This document shows positions 35,373 through 44,271 of a stretch of DNA of 64,000 bases, piece by piece. This DNA comes from Endozoicomonas sp. G2_2 (lineage in GTDB: Bacteria > Pseudomonadota > Gammaproteobacteria > Nevskiales > Salinisphaeraceae). The notes under the pieces are model-generated. The model searched no databases and was not told the origin of the DNA. It saw only the letters and a list, made by a program, of their open reading frames with translations. The stretch is from positions 248,001 to 312,000 of the forward strand of contig NZ_JAGHQU010000001.1 in assembly GCF_017744135.1 (NCBI RefSeq), read 5' to 3'. Positions within the stretch are counted from its first letter, which is position 1. Each line of letters opens with the position of its first letter. Position numbers and translations under genes: made by a program.

Positions 35373-36353
35373 CTAGGTGAGCATGGCGCCGAGCGAATAC
35401 AGCCCGAAGCAGGCGCCCACCAGCAGGGCCGAGGCGAGCGTGACCAGTGTGCCGTTCACACAGTACTTGATGGTGGTGTAACGCCCCGGGTTGGTCTGCT
35501 TGAGTTCGCGCGTGTTCGACAGCACCGGCGCCAGCTTGGCGAACACCGTGTTTGCCAGGCCCCGTTCGTCCTCGGCCGTGTTGGGAACCACCGTGGCGCG
35601 CATCAAACCCTTGTAGAAGACGTTGACCAGCGGACCGACGATACGGGTGGGCCGTTCCACATCGCACATGAGGATCACACGATCCTCCTGGGCGTCGTTG
35701 TGCGCGTAGTGCAGATAGGTCTCGTCGAACAGCAGGGCCTTGCCGTCGCGCCAGGAGTAGTTCTCGCCGTCGATATTGATATAGCAGGGATCGGCGTTCG
35801 GCGTGGCCAGGCCGAGGTGGTAGCGCAGCGAGCAGGCCGCGGGATCGGCATGGCGGGTGAGCTTCGAGCCCACCGGCAGCACCGAAAACATGGCGCCGTT
35901 CACGCAGGACACGCCCTCGAGCAGGCGCGTCGTCTGCGGGCACAGGCGTTTGGCCGAATTATGCGTGGTGCCGTACCAGCGCAGATAGAACTTGCGCCAG
36001 CCGTACTTGTGAAAGGTGCGAAAACCGATGTCGTACTGACCGCCGGCCGCGTCCTGGGTGGTCTGTTCGAACACCGCGTTATGGTGCATCGCCAGCGCTT
36101 CTTCACGGATCACGCGCCAGTTGCGCTGAATGACGTCCAACTCCGGAAAGCGATCGAGATCCATGATCGGCTGCCGAGCGCGGCGCTGGGTGAACAGATA
36201 AAGCAGGCAGTTGAGTGGGCTGAAGATGGGCCAGCCCTTGCGCAGATACTGCTTGAAACTGTCGTAGCGGACGGCGCCGCGAAAGCGGTAGACATAAACA
36301 ATCGAGCCGGCCACGAAGGTGAACAGGCACGCGAAGGTCAGCAATAAAGGCAC
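35373..36353 (-). CDS. lpxO: Lipid A hydroxylase LpxO (Asp/Asn beta-hydroxylase family)
   Basis: 326 residues from a GTG at 36353, chosen because AGGGAG lies five bases upstream and the family starts directly with the membrane helix (residues 2-22). A Fe(II)/2-oxoglutarate enzyme that 2-hydroxylates the secondary acyl chain of lipid A at the inner membrane. Alignment by eye to Salmonella LpxO is strong: YDIGFRTFHKYGWRKFYLRWY, LCPQTTRLLE, GSKLTRHADPAACSLRYHLGL (His and Asp iron ligands), SWRDGKALLFDET (second His region YLHYAHN) and DRVILMCDVERP. A C-terminal hydrophobic helix (about 305-323) is also typical. Confidence 0.92.
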   Translation of the reverse strand: MPLLLTFACLFTFVAGSIVYVYRFRGAVRYDSFKQYLRKGWPIFSPLNCLLYLFTQRRARQPIMDLDRFPELDVIQRNWRVIREEALAMHHNAVFEQTTQDAAGGQYDIGFRTFHKYGWRKFYLRWYGTTHNSAKRLCPQTTRLLEGVSCVNGAMFSVLPVGSKLTRHADPAACSLRYHLGLATPNADPCYINIDGENYSWRDGKALLFDETYLHYAHNDAQEDRVILMCDVERPTRIVGPLVNVFYKGLMRATVVPNTAEDERGLANTVFAKLAPVLSNTRELKQTNPGRYTTIKYCVNGTLVTLASALLVGACFGLYSLGAMLT

Positions 36354-36443
36354 ATCGACTCCCTGGGCATGGCGTAGGCGCCCCTCGACGGCGGCGCATG
36401 ACGACATGCAGATCGAAAGCGAACCCGCACCGTGCATATCGCC

Positions 36444-36471
36444 TTATTAGTACGGCATCAAGCATGTACAA
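36444..36471 (-). promoter_or_regulatory. Candidate sigma-70 promoter for lpxO
   Basis: On the minus strand, TTGTAC (36471-36466) and TAATAA (36449-36444) are separated by 16 nt, an acceptable -35/-10 pair. It is about 85 nt before the GTG start. The rest of the 336-nt gap (36354-36689) shows no gene. Confidence 0.5.
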
Positions 36472-36689
36472 CGCAGCTATCGATCGGTGTGCGAGCGCGC
36501 CGCCTGGCGTTGCCTGTGGGATCGGGTATGTTGTGGACAATACGTTCAGCGTCGCGCCAGCCGGGTTGCGCCACGCTGTCGCCTCGCCGCGGGCGATGGG
36601 GGCGCCTGTGGATTCGCCGTAATGTTTGGTTCGTGCATGGTTCGTCGAGGTCGGACCCGAAGCACGGTATCGATAAAGGGAGAGGTTTC

Positions 36690-38420
36690 TTGAACAACGA
36701 TTGCGCGTCATCCAGACGCCGTATGGCGGCCTGTGTCGGCCTGCTTCTGTTGCCGCTCGTGCTGGGCGGCTGTGTATGGCAGGCGGCACAGTTCTGGGTT
36801 GCCGGCGAGCAGGTCGAACTGCGCGAGACCGATGCCGACGAGCGCCCCGCGCCCGACGACAAGCCGAAACTGCTGATTCTCGCGATCGACGGTATCGACC
36901 GGCACCTGCTCTACCGGATGCTCGAGGAGGGCCGGCTGCCCGAGCTTGCGAAGCTTCTCGGCGGCACCGGCGACGAATTTCCGAATGCCTATTTCGAGCG
37001 CTCGATGGTGAGCGTGCTGCCGTCCTCGACGGCCGTGTCCTGGGCAACCACCGTCACCGGCAAGACGCCCGCCGAGCATGGCGTGGCCGGCAACGAGTAC
37101 TTCGTGCGCGACACCGGCGAGTACGCCGCGCCGGTGCCGGTCACGATCTCGAACGCGGTTCAGGTGCTCAAGATCTATACCGAAGGCTATGCCAACGACC
37201 TGCTCGAAGTGCCCACCGTTTATGAACGCATGCGCGAGGACGACCCGGGCGTGCGCGTCTGGGTGGGCATGCATCAGTTCTACAGCGGCGCGGATCGTCT
37301 GATTCTCACCGATCGCACCGCCATGCTCGAGGCGTTCGAGTCGTATTTTCAGGAGCATGTGCTGTCGCGCCTGACCGGCGCCGAAACGCTGTCGCTGTTT
37401 CGTGAACTCGACGAGGAAGTCGTCGAGAACATGGACGACCTGATGGAAAGCGAGCCGGCCGCGGACGTGATCACCATCTACATGCCGGGGCTGGATCATT
37501 ACGCCCATATCGCGGATCGCGACCCGGACGAATCCCGGGCCGAATATCTGGAAAAGGCGATTGAGCCGATGATGAAATCGCTGCGCGAAACGCTGGAGGA
37601 GACCGGCGCGCTCGATGATCGCTACGTGTTGCTGACCTCCGACCACGGCCATACGCGGGTGACCCACGACGACCGGCATTCGCTGGGTATCGATGGCGAC
37701 GGCGAACCGGCACAGGTGCTCGAAAAGGCCGGCTTCACCCTGCGGCCGTTCGAGCTTGAAGTGGATGACGACGTCTTCTTCGACAGCGTGCTCGCCTACC
37801 AGGGCGCACTCGCCTACGTCTACGTGGCCGATCGCAGTACCTGCGCGAGCGGCGAAACCCCCTGCGACTGGTCCGAACCGGCGCGCAACCAGGACATCGA
37901 AGCCGTCGCCGAGGCGTTCTGGGACAACAACGAGACGGGCGATCTGGTGCCCGATATGCGCGACACCCTGGACATGGTGTTGGTCCGTACCCGAGCCTCG
38001 GCGGCCGGCGAGGGCGACGTGTTCGAGGTCTATCTGGGCGACGGCCGGACGCAGCGGCTCGCCGACTATCTCGCCGAACACCCGCATCCGAACTATGTGC
38101 AGATGCCCGAGCGCCTGCAGGCGCTGGCCAGCGGCAAGCACGGCGACCGCGCAGGCGACGTGATTCTCGTCGCCCACAACGGTGACCGCGATCGCGCCGA
38201 CGAGCGCTTCTATTTCGCCTCGCCGTACCAGTCTTGGCACGGCAGCCCGTCGCATCGCGATTCCGACATCCCGCTCATCGTTGCCCATCGCGACCACAGC
38301 ACGGACGAGATCCGGCAGCGCGTCGACGCCGTTCTGAAAGGCGAGGCCAGTCAGCGGCTGATCGGCGAGTTGATCCTGCGTCTGCGCGCGGGCGAGGCAA
38401 CGCCAGCCGACGGCCGCTAG
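36690..38420 (+). CDS. Alkaline-phosphatase superfamily lipoprotein (type I phosphodiesterase-like)
   Basis: 576 residues from a TTG at 36690, which has GGAGAGG five bases upstream and starts directly before a lipoprotein signal (LLLPLVLGGC, Cys at about 27). The longer frame from 36432 is not signal-like. Two-metal residues of the superfamily are visible: ILAIDGIDRHLL, nucleophile region VLPSSTAVSWATTVTGKTPAEHG, YMPGLDHYAH, LLTSDHGHT and WHGSPSH. It should be a periplasm-facing phosphodiesterase or pyrophosphatase. The protein is notably acidic. No neighbour explains its substrate. Confidence 0.87.
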   Translation: MNNDCASSRRRMAACVGLLLLPLVLGGCVWQAAQFWVAGEQVELRETDADERPAPDDKPKLLILAIDGIDRHLLYRMLEEGRLPELAKLLGGTGDEFPNAYFERSMVSVLPSSTAVSWATTVTGKTPAEHGVAGNEYFVRDTGEYAAPVPVTISNAVQVLKIYTEGYANDLLEVPTVYERMREDDPGVRVWVGMHQFYSGADRLILTDRTAMLEAFESYFQEHVLSRLTGAETLSLFRELDEEVVENMDDLMESEPAADVITIYMPGLDHYAHIADRDPDESRAEYLEKAIEPMMKSLRETLEETGALDDRYVLLTSDHGHTRVTHDDRHSLGIDGDGEPAQVLEKAGFTLRPFELEVDDDVFFDSVLAYQGALAYVYVADRSTCASGETPCDWSEPARNQDIEAVAEAFWDNNETGDLVPDMRDTLDMVLVRTRASAAGEGDVFEVYLGDGRTQRLADYLAEHPHPNYVQMPERLQALASGKHGDRAGDVILVAHNGDRDRADERFYFASPYQSWHGSPSHRDSDIPLIVAHRDHSTDEIRQRVDAVLKGEASQRLIGELILRLRAGEATPADGR

Positions 38421-38473
38421 CCGGCGTGGCGACTGATAGTCTCGTGTCACCACGCTGAAACCGCTGCGCCATC

Positions 38474-40000
38474 ATGACTGCTACTCCTACCGATTCCGCC
38501 CCGTCGCCGCGTATCGCCATTATCGGCACCGGTTTCGGTGGGCTGTGCATGGCGATGCAGCTCGTGCGCGCGGGGATCCGCTCGTTCACCCTGTTCGAGA
38601 AGGCAAAGACGCTGGGCGGTACCTGGCGCGATAACACCTACCCGGGCGCGGCCTGCGACGTGCAGTCGCATCTGTATTCCTATTCCTTCGAGCCGAAGAG
38701 CGACTGGTCTCGCAAGTTCGGTACGCAGGCCGAGATTCGCCAGTACCTCGAAGACTGCGCCCGCAAGTACGATCTCTACGGCCATATCCGGTTCGAATCC
38801 GAGGTCAGCGGTGCGGTGTTCGACGACGCGCTGCAGAACTGGCGTCTGGATCTGGCCACGGGCGTCAGCGATGTCTTCGATGTCGTGATCACCGCCTGCG
38901 GTCAGCTCAATCGGCCCGCGTGGCCGAACATTCCCGGGCTTGACGCGTTCGCGGGGCCGAGCTTCCACTCCGCGCGCTGGGATCACACGGTCGATCTGCG
39001 CGGCCGGCACGTCGCCGTGATCGGCACTGGCGCCAGCGCGATACAGTTCGTGCCCCGAATCGTCGACCGCGTCGGACGGCTCAAGTTGTTCCAGCGTTCG
39101 GGGGCCTGGGTCGTGTCCAAACCCGATCGCCCGTTCAAGCGGTTCGAACAGCGGTTGTTCGCGCGCTTTCCGCTGCTCGACCGGGTGTACCGCACGCTCA
39201 TCTACTGGAAGAACGAAAGCCGGGCGCTTGCCTTCACCCGTTTCGGCTTTCTGCTCGAGACATTCGCCTGGAAAGCGCGGTTCGAGGCCTGGCGCCAGAT
39301 GCGCGATGCCGACAAGCGGCGGCGGCTCATTCCCGATTACAAGATCGGCTGCAAGCGCATTCTGCTCGCCAGCGACTGGTATCCAGCGATCGATCGCGAC
39401 AATCTAGACCTGATTACCGACGATATCGACCATATCGAGGCCGACGCCGTGGTCACCAAGGACGGTACGCGGCATGCCGCCGACGTGCTGATCTACGGCA
39501 CCGGATTTCAGGCCACCGATTTCCTCGCGCCGATGGCGATCACGGGCCGCAATGGCGCCAGTCTGAACGCCGCGTGGCGCGACGGCGCGGAGGCTTACAA
39601 GGGCATCAGCGTGTCCGGTTTTCCGAACCTGTTCATTCTCTACGGCCCGAACACCAATCTGGCTCATAGCTCGATTGTGTTCATGCTCGAATCGCAGGTG
39701 CGCTACGTCATGCAGTGCATCGAGACGCTACGCGAGCCGGCGGTCGCGACCATGGACGTGCGCGCGGACCGCCAGCAGGCCTACAACCGGGATGTCCAGG
39801 AACGTCTCGACGGCACGGTGTGGACCGCCGGTTGCGACTCCTGGTACACGACGGCGTCGGGCAAGCAGACCAACAACTGGCCCGATTTCACCTTTGCCTT
39901 TCGGCGCATGACCGCTCGGCTGACGCGCGAGGACTATGCACTCGAAGCCCCGCGCCGCGCGCCGCATGGCCAGCCCGCGCCCCGGGCCGACAGCGGATGA
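38474..40000 (+). CDS. Flavin-dependent Baeyer-Villiger-type monooxygenase
   Basis: 508 residues. FAD-binding GTGFGG at 18-23, GGTWRDNTYPGAACD, NADPH-binding GTGASA, and the Baeyer-Villiger fingerprint FAGPSFHSARWD (consensus FxGxxxHxxxW[PD]) are all present, as is the late FILYGPNTNLAHSS block. It should insert oxygen next to a carbonyl (ketone to ester), as in cyclohexanone or hydroxyacetophenone monooxygenases; the substrate is not predictable. Its TGA overlaps the ATG of the downstream DUF3253 gene. Confidence 0.92.
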   Translation: MTATPTDSAPSPRIAIIGTGFGGLCMAMQLVRAGIRSFTLFEKAKTLGGTWRDNTYPGAACDVQSHLYSYSFEPKSDWSRKFGTQAEIRQYLEDCARKYDLYGHIRFESEVSGAVFDDALQNWRLDLATGVSDVFDVVITACGQLNRPAWPNIPGLDAFAGPSFHSARWDHTVDLRGRHVAVIGTGASAIQFVPRIVDRVGRLKLFQRSGAWVVSKPDRPFKRFEQRLFARFPLLDRVYRTLIYWKNESRALAFTRFGFLLETFAWKARFEAWRQMRDADKRRRLIPDYKIGCKRILLASDWYPAIDRDNLDLITDDIDHIEADAVVTKDGTRHAADVLIYGTGFQATDFLAPMAITGRNGASLNAAWRDGAEAYKGISVSGFPNLFILYGPNTNLAHSSIVFMLESQVRYVMQCIETLREPAVATMDVRADRQQAYNRDVQERLDGTVWTAGCDSWYTTASGKQTNNWPDFTFAFRRMTARLTREDYALEAPRRAPHGQPAPRADSG

Positions 40001-40299
40001 GCACGGCGTTCGATACCGACAGTGCCCACGCGCGCGAGAGGATCGCGGCAACGATCGACCGCCTTCTCACCCGGCGCGGACCCGGCAAGACCATCTGTCC
40101 CTCCGAAGTGGCACGCCAGCTGGCCGCGGACGAGGGCGTTGCCGAACCCGAGCAGTGGCGGGCGCTGATGCCCGCGGTTCGGCGTGTGGCCGGCGAGCGG
40201 GCCGCCGCCGGCGATCTCGTCATCACCCAGCGTGGCGAACCGGTCGATAGCGCCACCGCGCGTGGACCGGTGCGGATCGCACGCGCGAAAAGGCCCTAG
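39997..40299 (+). CDS. DUF3253 family protein
   Basis: 100 residues. The ATG at 39997 overlaps the monooxygenase stop (ATGA), so translation is coupled. The pattern matches DUF3253, a small winged-helix-like family: RIAATIDRLLTRRGPGKTICPSEVARQL then WRALMPAVRRVAGERAAAGDLVITQRG and PVRIARA. It is probably nucleic-acid binding or structural, with no proven role. Its stop codon overlaps that of the MscS fragment on the other strand. Confidence 0.87.
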   Translation: MSTAFDTDSAHARERIAATIDRLLTRRGPGKTICPSEVARQLAADEGVAEPEQWRALMPAVRRVAGERAAAGDLVITQRGEPVDSATARGPVRIARAKRP

Positions 40300-40697
40300 T
40301 CGCCCGCACGTTCGGCCGGACCGTCGGTGGAGCGCCGCGCGTCGTTGTGTTTCGGCGGCAGGCTGCGGTGCCAGACGTCGAGTTGCGGGAAGGCGATCGT
40401 CACGCCGTTTTCGCGGAAAGCCTCGTCGATGGCGAAGTTGAGATCCGAGATCACGAAGAAGCGGCGCGTCACGTCGCGAATGAAACAGCGCAGCTCGAAA
40501 TCCAGCGTGGAATCGCCGAAGCCGCGAAACAACGCGACCGGTTTGGGGATGCCCGCCTGGCCCTCGCTGAGCACGTCCTTGTGTCGGTTGGCCACCTCGA
40601 CCAGCAGCCGTTCCACCAGGCGCACATCGCTGCCATAGGCCACGTCGACCGGGCAGCTGATCCGCCCATAGCGGTCGCGCAGGTTCCAGTTCTTCAC
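40296..40697 (-). pseudogene. 5'-truncated MscS-family channel remnant
   Basis: The 133-codon frame encodes only the C-terminal cytosolic part of an MscS channel: NWNLRDRYGRISCPVDVAYGSDVRLVERLL then PVALFRGFGDSTLDFELRCFI and VTIAFPQLDVWHR. An in-frame TAG sits directly before the GTG that opens it (GTG at 40697). No pore helix or membrane segment is encoded upstream. A stand-alone gene is unlikely. The break coincides with the truncated kinase on the other side of a 130-bp scar. Confidence 0.82.
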
Positions 40698-40829
40698 CTA
40701 CAGGGTGAGCACTCGGAATTCGGCACTACTACGTTGGTGCGTTGCAGGGTCTGGATTCCTGGTCTCGATTCCAGTCGCGCGAAGCGGACGCGACGTACAA
40801 ACCTTTCGGTTTCGCCGAACATCATATAG
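40698..40829. other. Scar between two truncated genes
   Basis: About 130 nt that belong to neither remnant, slightly AT-richer than its surroundings. It contains CTGGA and TCCAG arms near 40750-40775 and no transposase fragment. No target-site duplication was found by eye. It probably marks a deletion or recombination junction. Confidence 0.5.
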
Positions 40830-41294
40830 TTGCCGCGGCGTATCGGTGCGGATGGCGTTCTGGGCAGCCAGCAATACGCTGCGCCGGAATACTTCACCGG
40901 CGGACAGGGCACGGTGCGTTCGGATATCTACGCGCTCGGGGTGATCACCTACCAGATGCTTACCGGGCGGTTGCCCTACGGGCCGGGCGCCGCGCGTGCG
41001 CGCAGTCGTCGTGATCTCAACCGGCTGACCTATCCGAGCGCGATTGCCTTCAACGAGGACGTACCGCTTTGGGTGGACGCAGCGCTACGCAAGGCACTGC
41101 ATCCGAACCCGAGCCAGCGTTACGCGGAAGTCGCCGAGTTCGTCTATGACCTGCGCCACCCGCGCGGCAATCTGGTCGCCGATCACGAGCTGCCGCTGAT
41201 CGAGCGTGATCCGAACCGATTCTGGAAGGGCTTGTCGGCCTTGCTCGGCATGGTGGTGGTCGGGCTGCTCGTGTATATCGGCCGCGTCTTGTAG
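40830..41294 (+). pseudogene. 5'-truncated Ser/Thr protein kinase remnant with C-terminal TM helix
   Basis: Encodes only the C-lobe of a Hanks-type kinase: LGSQQYAAPEYF (activation-segment end, APE), SDIYALGVITYQMLTGRLPYG (subdomain IX), and NPSQRYAEVAEFVYDLRHP (subdomain XI). A terminal membrane helix GLSALLGMVVVGLLVYIG follows. The ATP loop, catalytic Lys and HRD/DFG parts are missing, and an in-frame TAG precedes the first possible TTG. The intact family is usually a longer fused phosphatase-kinase protein. Confidence 0.82.
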
Positions 41295-41400
41295 ACCTAC
41301 GGCTCTCAACGGTCGTCACCTGATCCATGGCGATTCGATAGCATTGAGGCCGCGGCCCGATGTGCGGATTTGTCGTCGACCGTGCTGCCCGGACAGGCGA

Positions 41401-42639
41401 TCAACCCAGCGCCGGCCGGTGAATCGCCGGCACGCGATCACCGAACAGGGCCTGTAGCTGATCGATCTGTGCCTGCCGGCCAGCGCGCTCGGCGCGCTTG
41501 CGCCCGCCGGGCAAGAACCGGGCGCCGGCGTGATAGGCCAGGGTGGCCGGCGCCCGCATTGCCGGATACCACGGCAGTACCCAGTCGGGCAGGCCGAGAT
41601 CGCGCATGCCCTGGCGGTCGACGAATAGCCGCGTGATGCTCACATGGCGGGCGCGTATGTACTGGCCGCGAAGCCAGGCGAAGTCGGGGTAGGGGCGATC
41701 GAGGGGTTCGTTCATGAGCGCTTTGCCGAGCTGAGCACTCGATGCATCGGGCGGCGCCTGGCTCAGCAGCACATGGTAGAGCAGACGCCGGCCGTCCTGT
41801 TCGTCTTGGGGCAGCCAGCATTCCGCGACGCCCATCAGCCAGCCGATATAGCGCCACAGGTGCATTACCGCCTGGCCATCCGCCTTCGACAGGGGAACAC
41901 CGAGCACGCGTGTGCCGAGTAGAAAGATCACGCTGAAGCCGAGCTGCGTGGCGAGCATGTCGGCCCGGTTGACCGGAATTCCCCAGATGTCGGTACGCCA
42001 GTCCGGCTTGTTTTGAACGTTCCGGCGGATGAGGGCGTGGATCAGGCGCACCTGAAGGGTGTTCTTGAAGCCGGCGCCAGAGCGGGCCATGCCGCCGGCG
42101 CTTGTGCAGTCGATCCACCACGCCGTGGTCTCGGCCAGGCGGCGCTGTGCCCCACGTTCGAGGCTGCCCGTGGCGATCAGCGTCTGATTGATGCCGGCAG
42201 CCTGATAACCCAGCATCAAGGCCACGTCGCGCAGCGCATTCAGACCGGGTTGGCCGGTGCGACGACACACACGCGCACCGTGCTCCAGCAAGTCGTCGTC
42301 GACCCAGGCCGGTCGTTCTCGAACGTGATCGCACAACGACTGTAGCGCCGGCGGCGCACCGGGCACGGTGTCCATGCCACGCGCGATGGCAGTTTGCAGC
42401 AGAGCTCGCTTTTCCCGGCGTGCGCTCGGGGTGGTGTCGTCGTGGAGCCAGGCCACGACGTTATCCATCAGCGGGTCGCCATGCATGAGCGCTTGCCCGA
42501 GCGCCTGCCAGCGTTCTGGCGTGGGTTCCGGGTCGCCGCGAACCGTGCGCCGAACCGATCGCGCGATCCGGCGGCTGCGCGCCATATCGCTGCCATGACG
42601 GCTGGGGATGTCGACGGTGTCTGCATTGCGTTTCTGCAT
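41401..42639 (-). CDS. MpaB/latex-clearing-type oxygenase (DUF2236)
   Basis: 412 residues. It matches the DUF2236 family, which includes rubber oxygenase Lcp and MpaB: a central all-helical heme-type domain with GFKNTLQVRLIHALIRR (conserved Lys/Arg and proximal-type His), NRADMLATQLGFSVIF, LWRYIGWLMGVAE and a C-terminal YHAGARFLPGGRKRAERA tail. No signal peptide is present, so it is probably cytosolic or membrane-associated. It may oxidise polyisoprenoid or related lipids; this is inferred from the family only. Divergent from a TetR gene across a palindromic operator, so it is probably repressed by it. Confidence 0.85.
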   Translation of the reverse strand: MQKRNADTVDIPSRHGSDMARSRRIARSVRRTVRGDPEPTPERWQALGQALMHGDPLMDNVVAWLHDDTTPSARREKRALLQTAIARGMDTVPGAPPALQSLCDHVRERPAWVDDDLLEHGARVCRRTGQPGLNALRDVALMLGYQAAGINQTLIATGSLERGAQRRLAETTAWWIDCTSAGGMARSGAGFKNTLQVRLIHALIRRNVQNKPDWRTDIWGIPVNRADMLATQLGFSVIFLLGTRVLGVPLSKADGQAVMHLWRYIGWLMGVAECWLPQDEQDGRRLLYHVLLSQAPPDASSAQLGKALMNEPLDRPYPDFAWLRGQYIRARHVSITRLFVDRQGMRDLGLPDWVLPWYPAMRAPATLAYHAGARFLPGGRKRAERAGRQAQIDQLQALFGDRVPAIHRPALG

Positions 42640-42681
42640 GGTTGGCCCGTTCTCGCGTTGGCAACATGAGTTTTCGACGTT

Positions 42682-42703
42682 AATGTGAGTAATTACTCAC
42701 ATT
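42682..42703. promoter_or_regulatory. Perfect 22-bp palindrome, likely TetR operator
   Basis: Half-site AATGTGAGTAA followed directly by its exact reverse complement, in the 78-nt divergent gap between the oxygenase and tetR starts, 14 bp before the tetR ATG. Placement and symmetry are typical of an autoregulated TetR operator controlling both genes. Confidence 0.8.
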
Positions 42704-42717
42704 CAACTCATCTTTTC

Positions 42718-43335
42718 ATGCGCAAGACGCCCCGCCAGGCGCGGGCCCGACGCCGTGTCGAAACGCTTGTCGATGCGACCGCGATCGAGATCGCCCGGCG
42801 CGGTCTGGTCGAAACGACGACCAACCACGTGGCCGCCCGGGCCGGCGTGAGTATCGGTTCGCTTTACCAGTACTTCGAGGACAAGGACGACCTCGTGATC
42901 GCGGTCATCGAAAGCCTCAGCGCGGAAATCATCGATGCTGTCGAGACCGCGTTCGCGGATGTCATGGCGGCGGATACCCGGGCGGCCGTCGAGAAACTGC
43001 TGCGGGCGACGCTGTCGATGGTCGATCGTCGACCCGAGCTATATCTCGAGCTGATGCGTCACTGGCAGGTCGCGGGCGTGATGACCGTCATCGAAGCCCT
43101 CGAAGTGCACGCCGCAGAAGTCTGTCGCCGCTATATATTGCGCCACCACGACCGGTTGCAGATCGAGGATCTGAGGCCGGTGCTATTCGTCGTGGTCAAT
43201 GGCACGCTTTTTCCGGTCATGCGCTATCTGGGTACGGCCGATCCGGGCTTCGATCGCGAGGCATTGATCGCGTCGCTCAGCGATATGGTGGCCGGCTACG
43301 TCGAAACCGCGCTGGCGCGACCCGTGGGGCGCTGA
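42718..43335 (+). CDS. TetR/AcrR family transcriptional regulator
   Basis: 205 residues from the ATG at 42718. The frame opens at 42685, but that would place the operator inside the gene. The N-terminal HTH is RRGLVETTTNHVAARAGVSIGSLYQYFEDKDDLV (residues about 27-60, the classic TetR recognition helix region). The C-terminal ligand domain is helical (TetR_C-like, WQVAGVMTVIEALE). It probably represses itself and the divergent MpaB-type oxygenase through the 22-bp palindrome and responds to a hydrophobic ligand. Confidence 0.92.
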   Translation: MRKTPRQARARRRVETLVDATAIEIARRGLVETTTNHVAARAGVSIGSLYQYFEDKDDLVIAVIESLSAEIIDAVETAFADVMAADTRAAVEKLLRATLSMVDRRPELYLELMRHWQVAGVMTVIEALEVHAAEVCRRYILRHHDRLQIEDLRPVLFVVVNGTLFPVMRYLGTADPGFDREALIASLSDMVAGYVETALARPVGR

Positions 43336-43481
43336 GCCCGCGACCGGACCGTGGCGAACGTAGGCGAGGGGCCCGTGAGTGTCTCTTGCGAGTCCCTGTA
43401 GCGGGCTTCGAGGGGTGTGTTACCGCGTAATGCCCCACGGTTACCGTGACGACGCGCGATGCCATCGCACGCGGCGCGGCG

Positions 43482-44240
43482 TTAATCCCCCGCGCCGATA
43501 GGATGGCCGAAGCCAACACGGCCCAGGCCGGGCCATTTGATCGACAGGGCCTTCGGATTGAGACCCCAGACCAGGCCGAGCAGATTGATTTCGACGCCTT
43601 CGTCCTGCGCGGCAAGCCCCCCGAGCGCACCGAATAGCGACAGCTGATAGCCGGTTCCGCTTGGCGCGCGGGCCAGGACTCCGCCGTCGAGATAATCCTT
43701 GCCGATCGCCGTGGCCGGCAGCGCGACGTGGAGTTCGGGCACGCGGCGCACCAGCCATGCGGTGAAGGTATTGCTGTTCGGCCCGGGCCAGATGCGGTAG
43801 TCGGCGTAGGGATACTGCGGCAGCAGTCTATCGATGCGGCGGATTGCGTTCGCTGCGACCTCGCCGCGCAGATCGAGCAGCAGATCGGGCGTCGCGCCCA
43901 CCCATCGGCGGTCCGGCAGACCGGTTCGAGAGGTCAGTGCCGGCCGGTTCCAGCCGGTGACCTGGTGGACAGAGTAATGCGGCGCGCCGGCGGCTTTGGT
44001 CGCGACCCAGGTATGCACCGCGAACAGCCCACGCCAGCTGAACGCCCGCGCCGCATAGATCTGTACCACGGCTTCCGGGGTTTCGGCGGCCGCGGGTGCT
44101 AAACCCGTCGCCGAGCGGTCCGCGGCGTGCCAAGGCGTGCCGAGCCGTACCTCGTCGCTGGCGAGCATGAACAATGGGCCCGAAACCAGCATGCCGGTAA
44201 CGAGCAGCAGGCTGATCAACCAGGGTCTGGCGGCGTGCAT
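43482..44240 (-). CDS. DUF3750 family membrane-anchored protein
   Basis: 252 residues from the ATG at 44240. An N-terminal hydrophobic helix (about 7-27) acts as anchor or signal. The DUF3750 pattern is present: VQIYAARAFSWRGLFAVHTW, VHQVTGWNRPA, GEVAANAIRRIDRLLPQYPY, YRIWPGPNSNTFTAWLVRRVPEL and FGALGGLAAQDEGVEINLLGLVWGLNPKALSIKWPGLGRVGF (a conserved C-terminal hydrophobic part). The function is unknown. It lies 31 nt after ytoQ on the same strand. Confidence 0.88.
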   Translation of the reverse strand: MHAARPWLISLLLVTGMLVSGPLFMLASDEVRLGTPWHAADRSATGLAPAAAETPEAVVQIYAARAFSWRGLFAVHTWVATKAAGAPHYSVHQVTGWNRPALTSRTGLPDRRWVGATPDLLLDLRGEVAANAIRRIDRLLPQYPYADYRIWPGPNSNTFTAWLVRRVPELHVALPATAIGKDYLDGGVLARAPSGTGYQLSLFGALGGLAAQDEGVEINLLGLVWGLNPKALSIKWPGLGRVGFGHPIGAGD

Positions 44241-44271
44241 GCCGGCGCGATCCGCTGTGAGGGTGCGTGGC

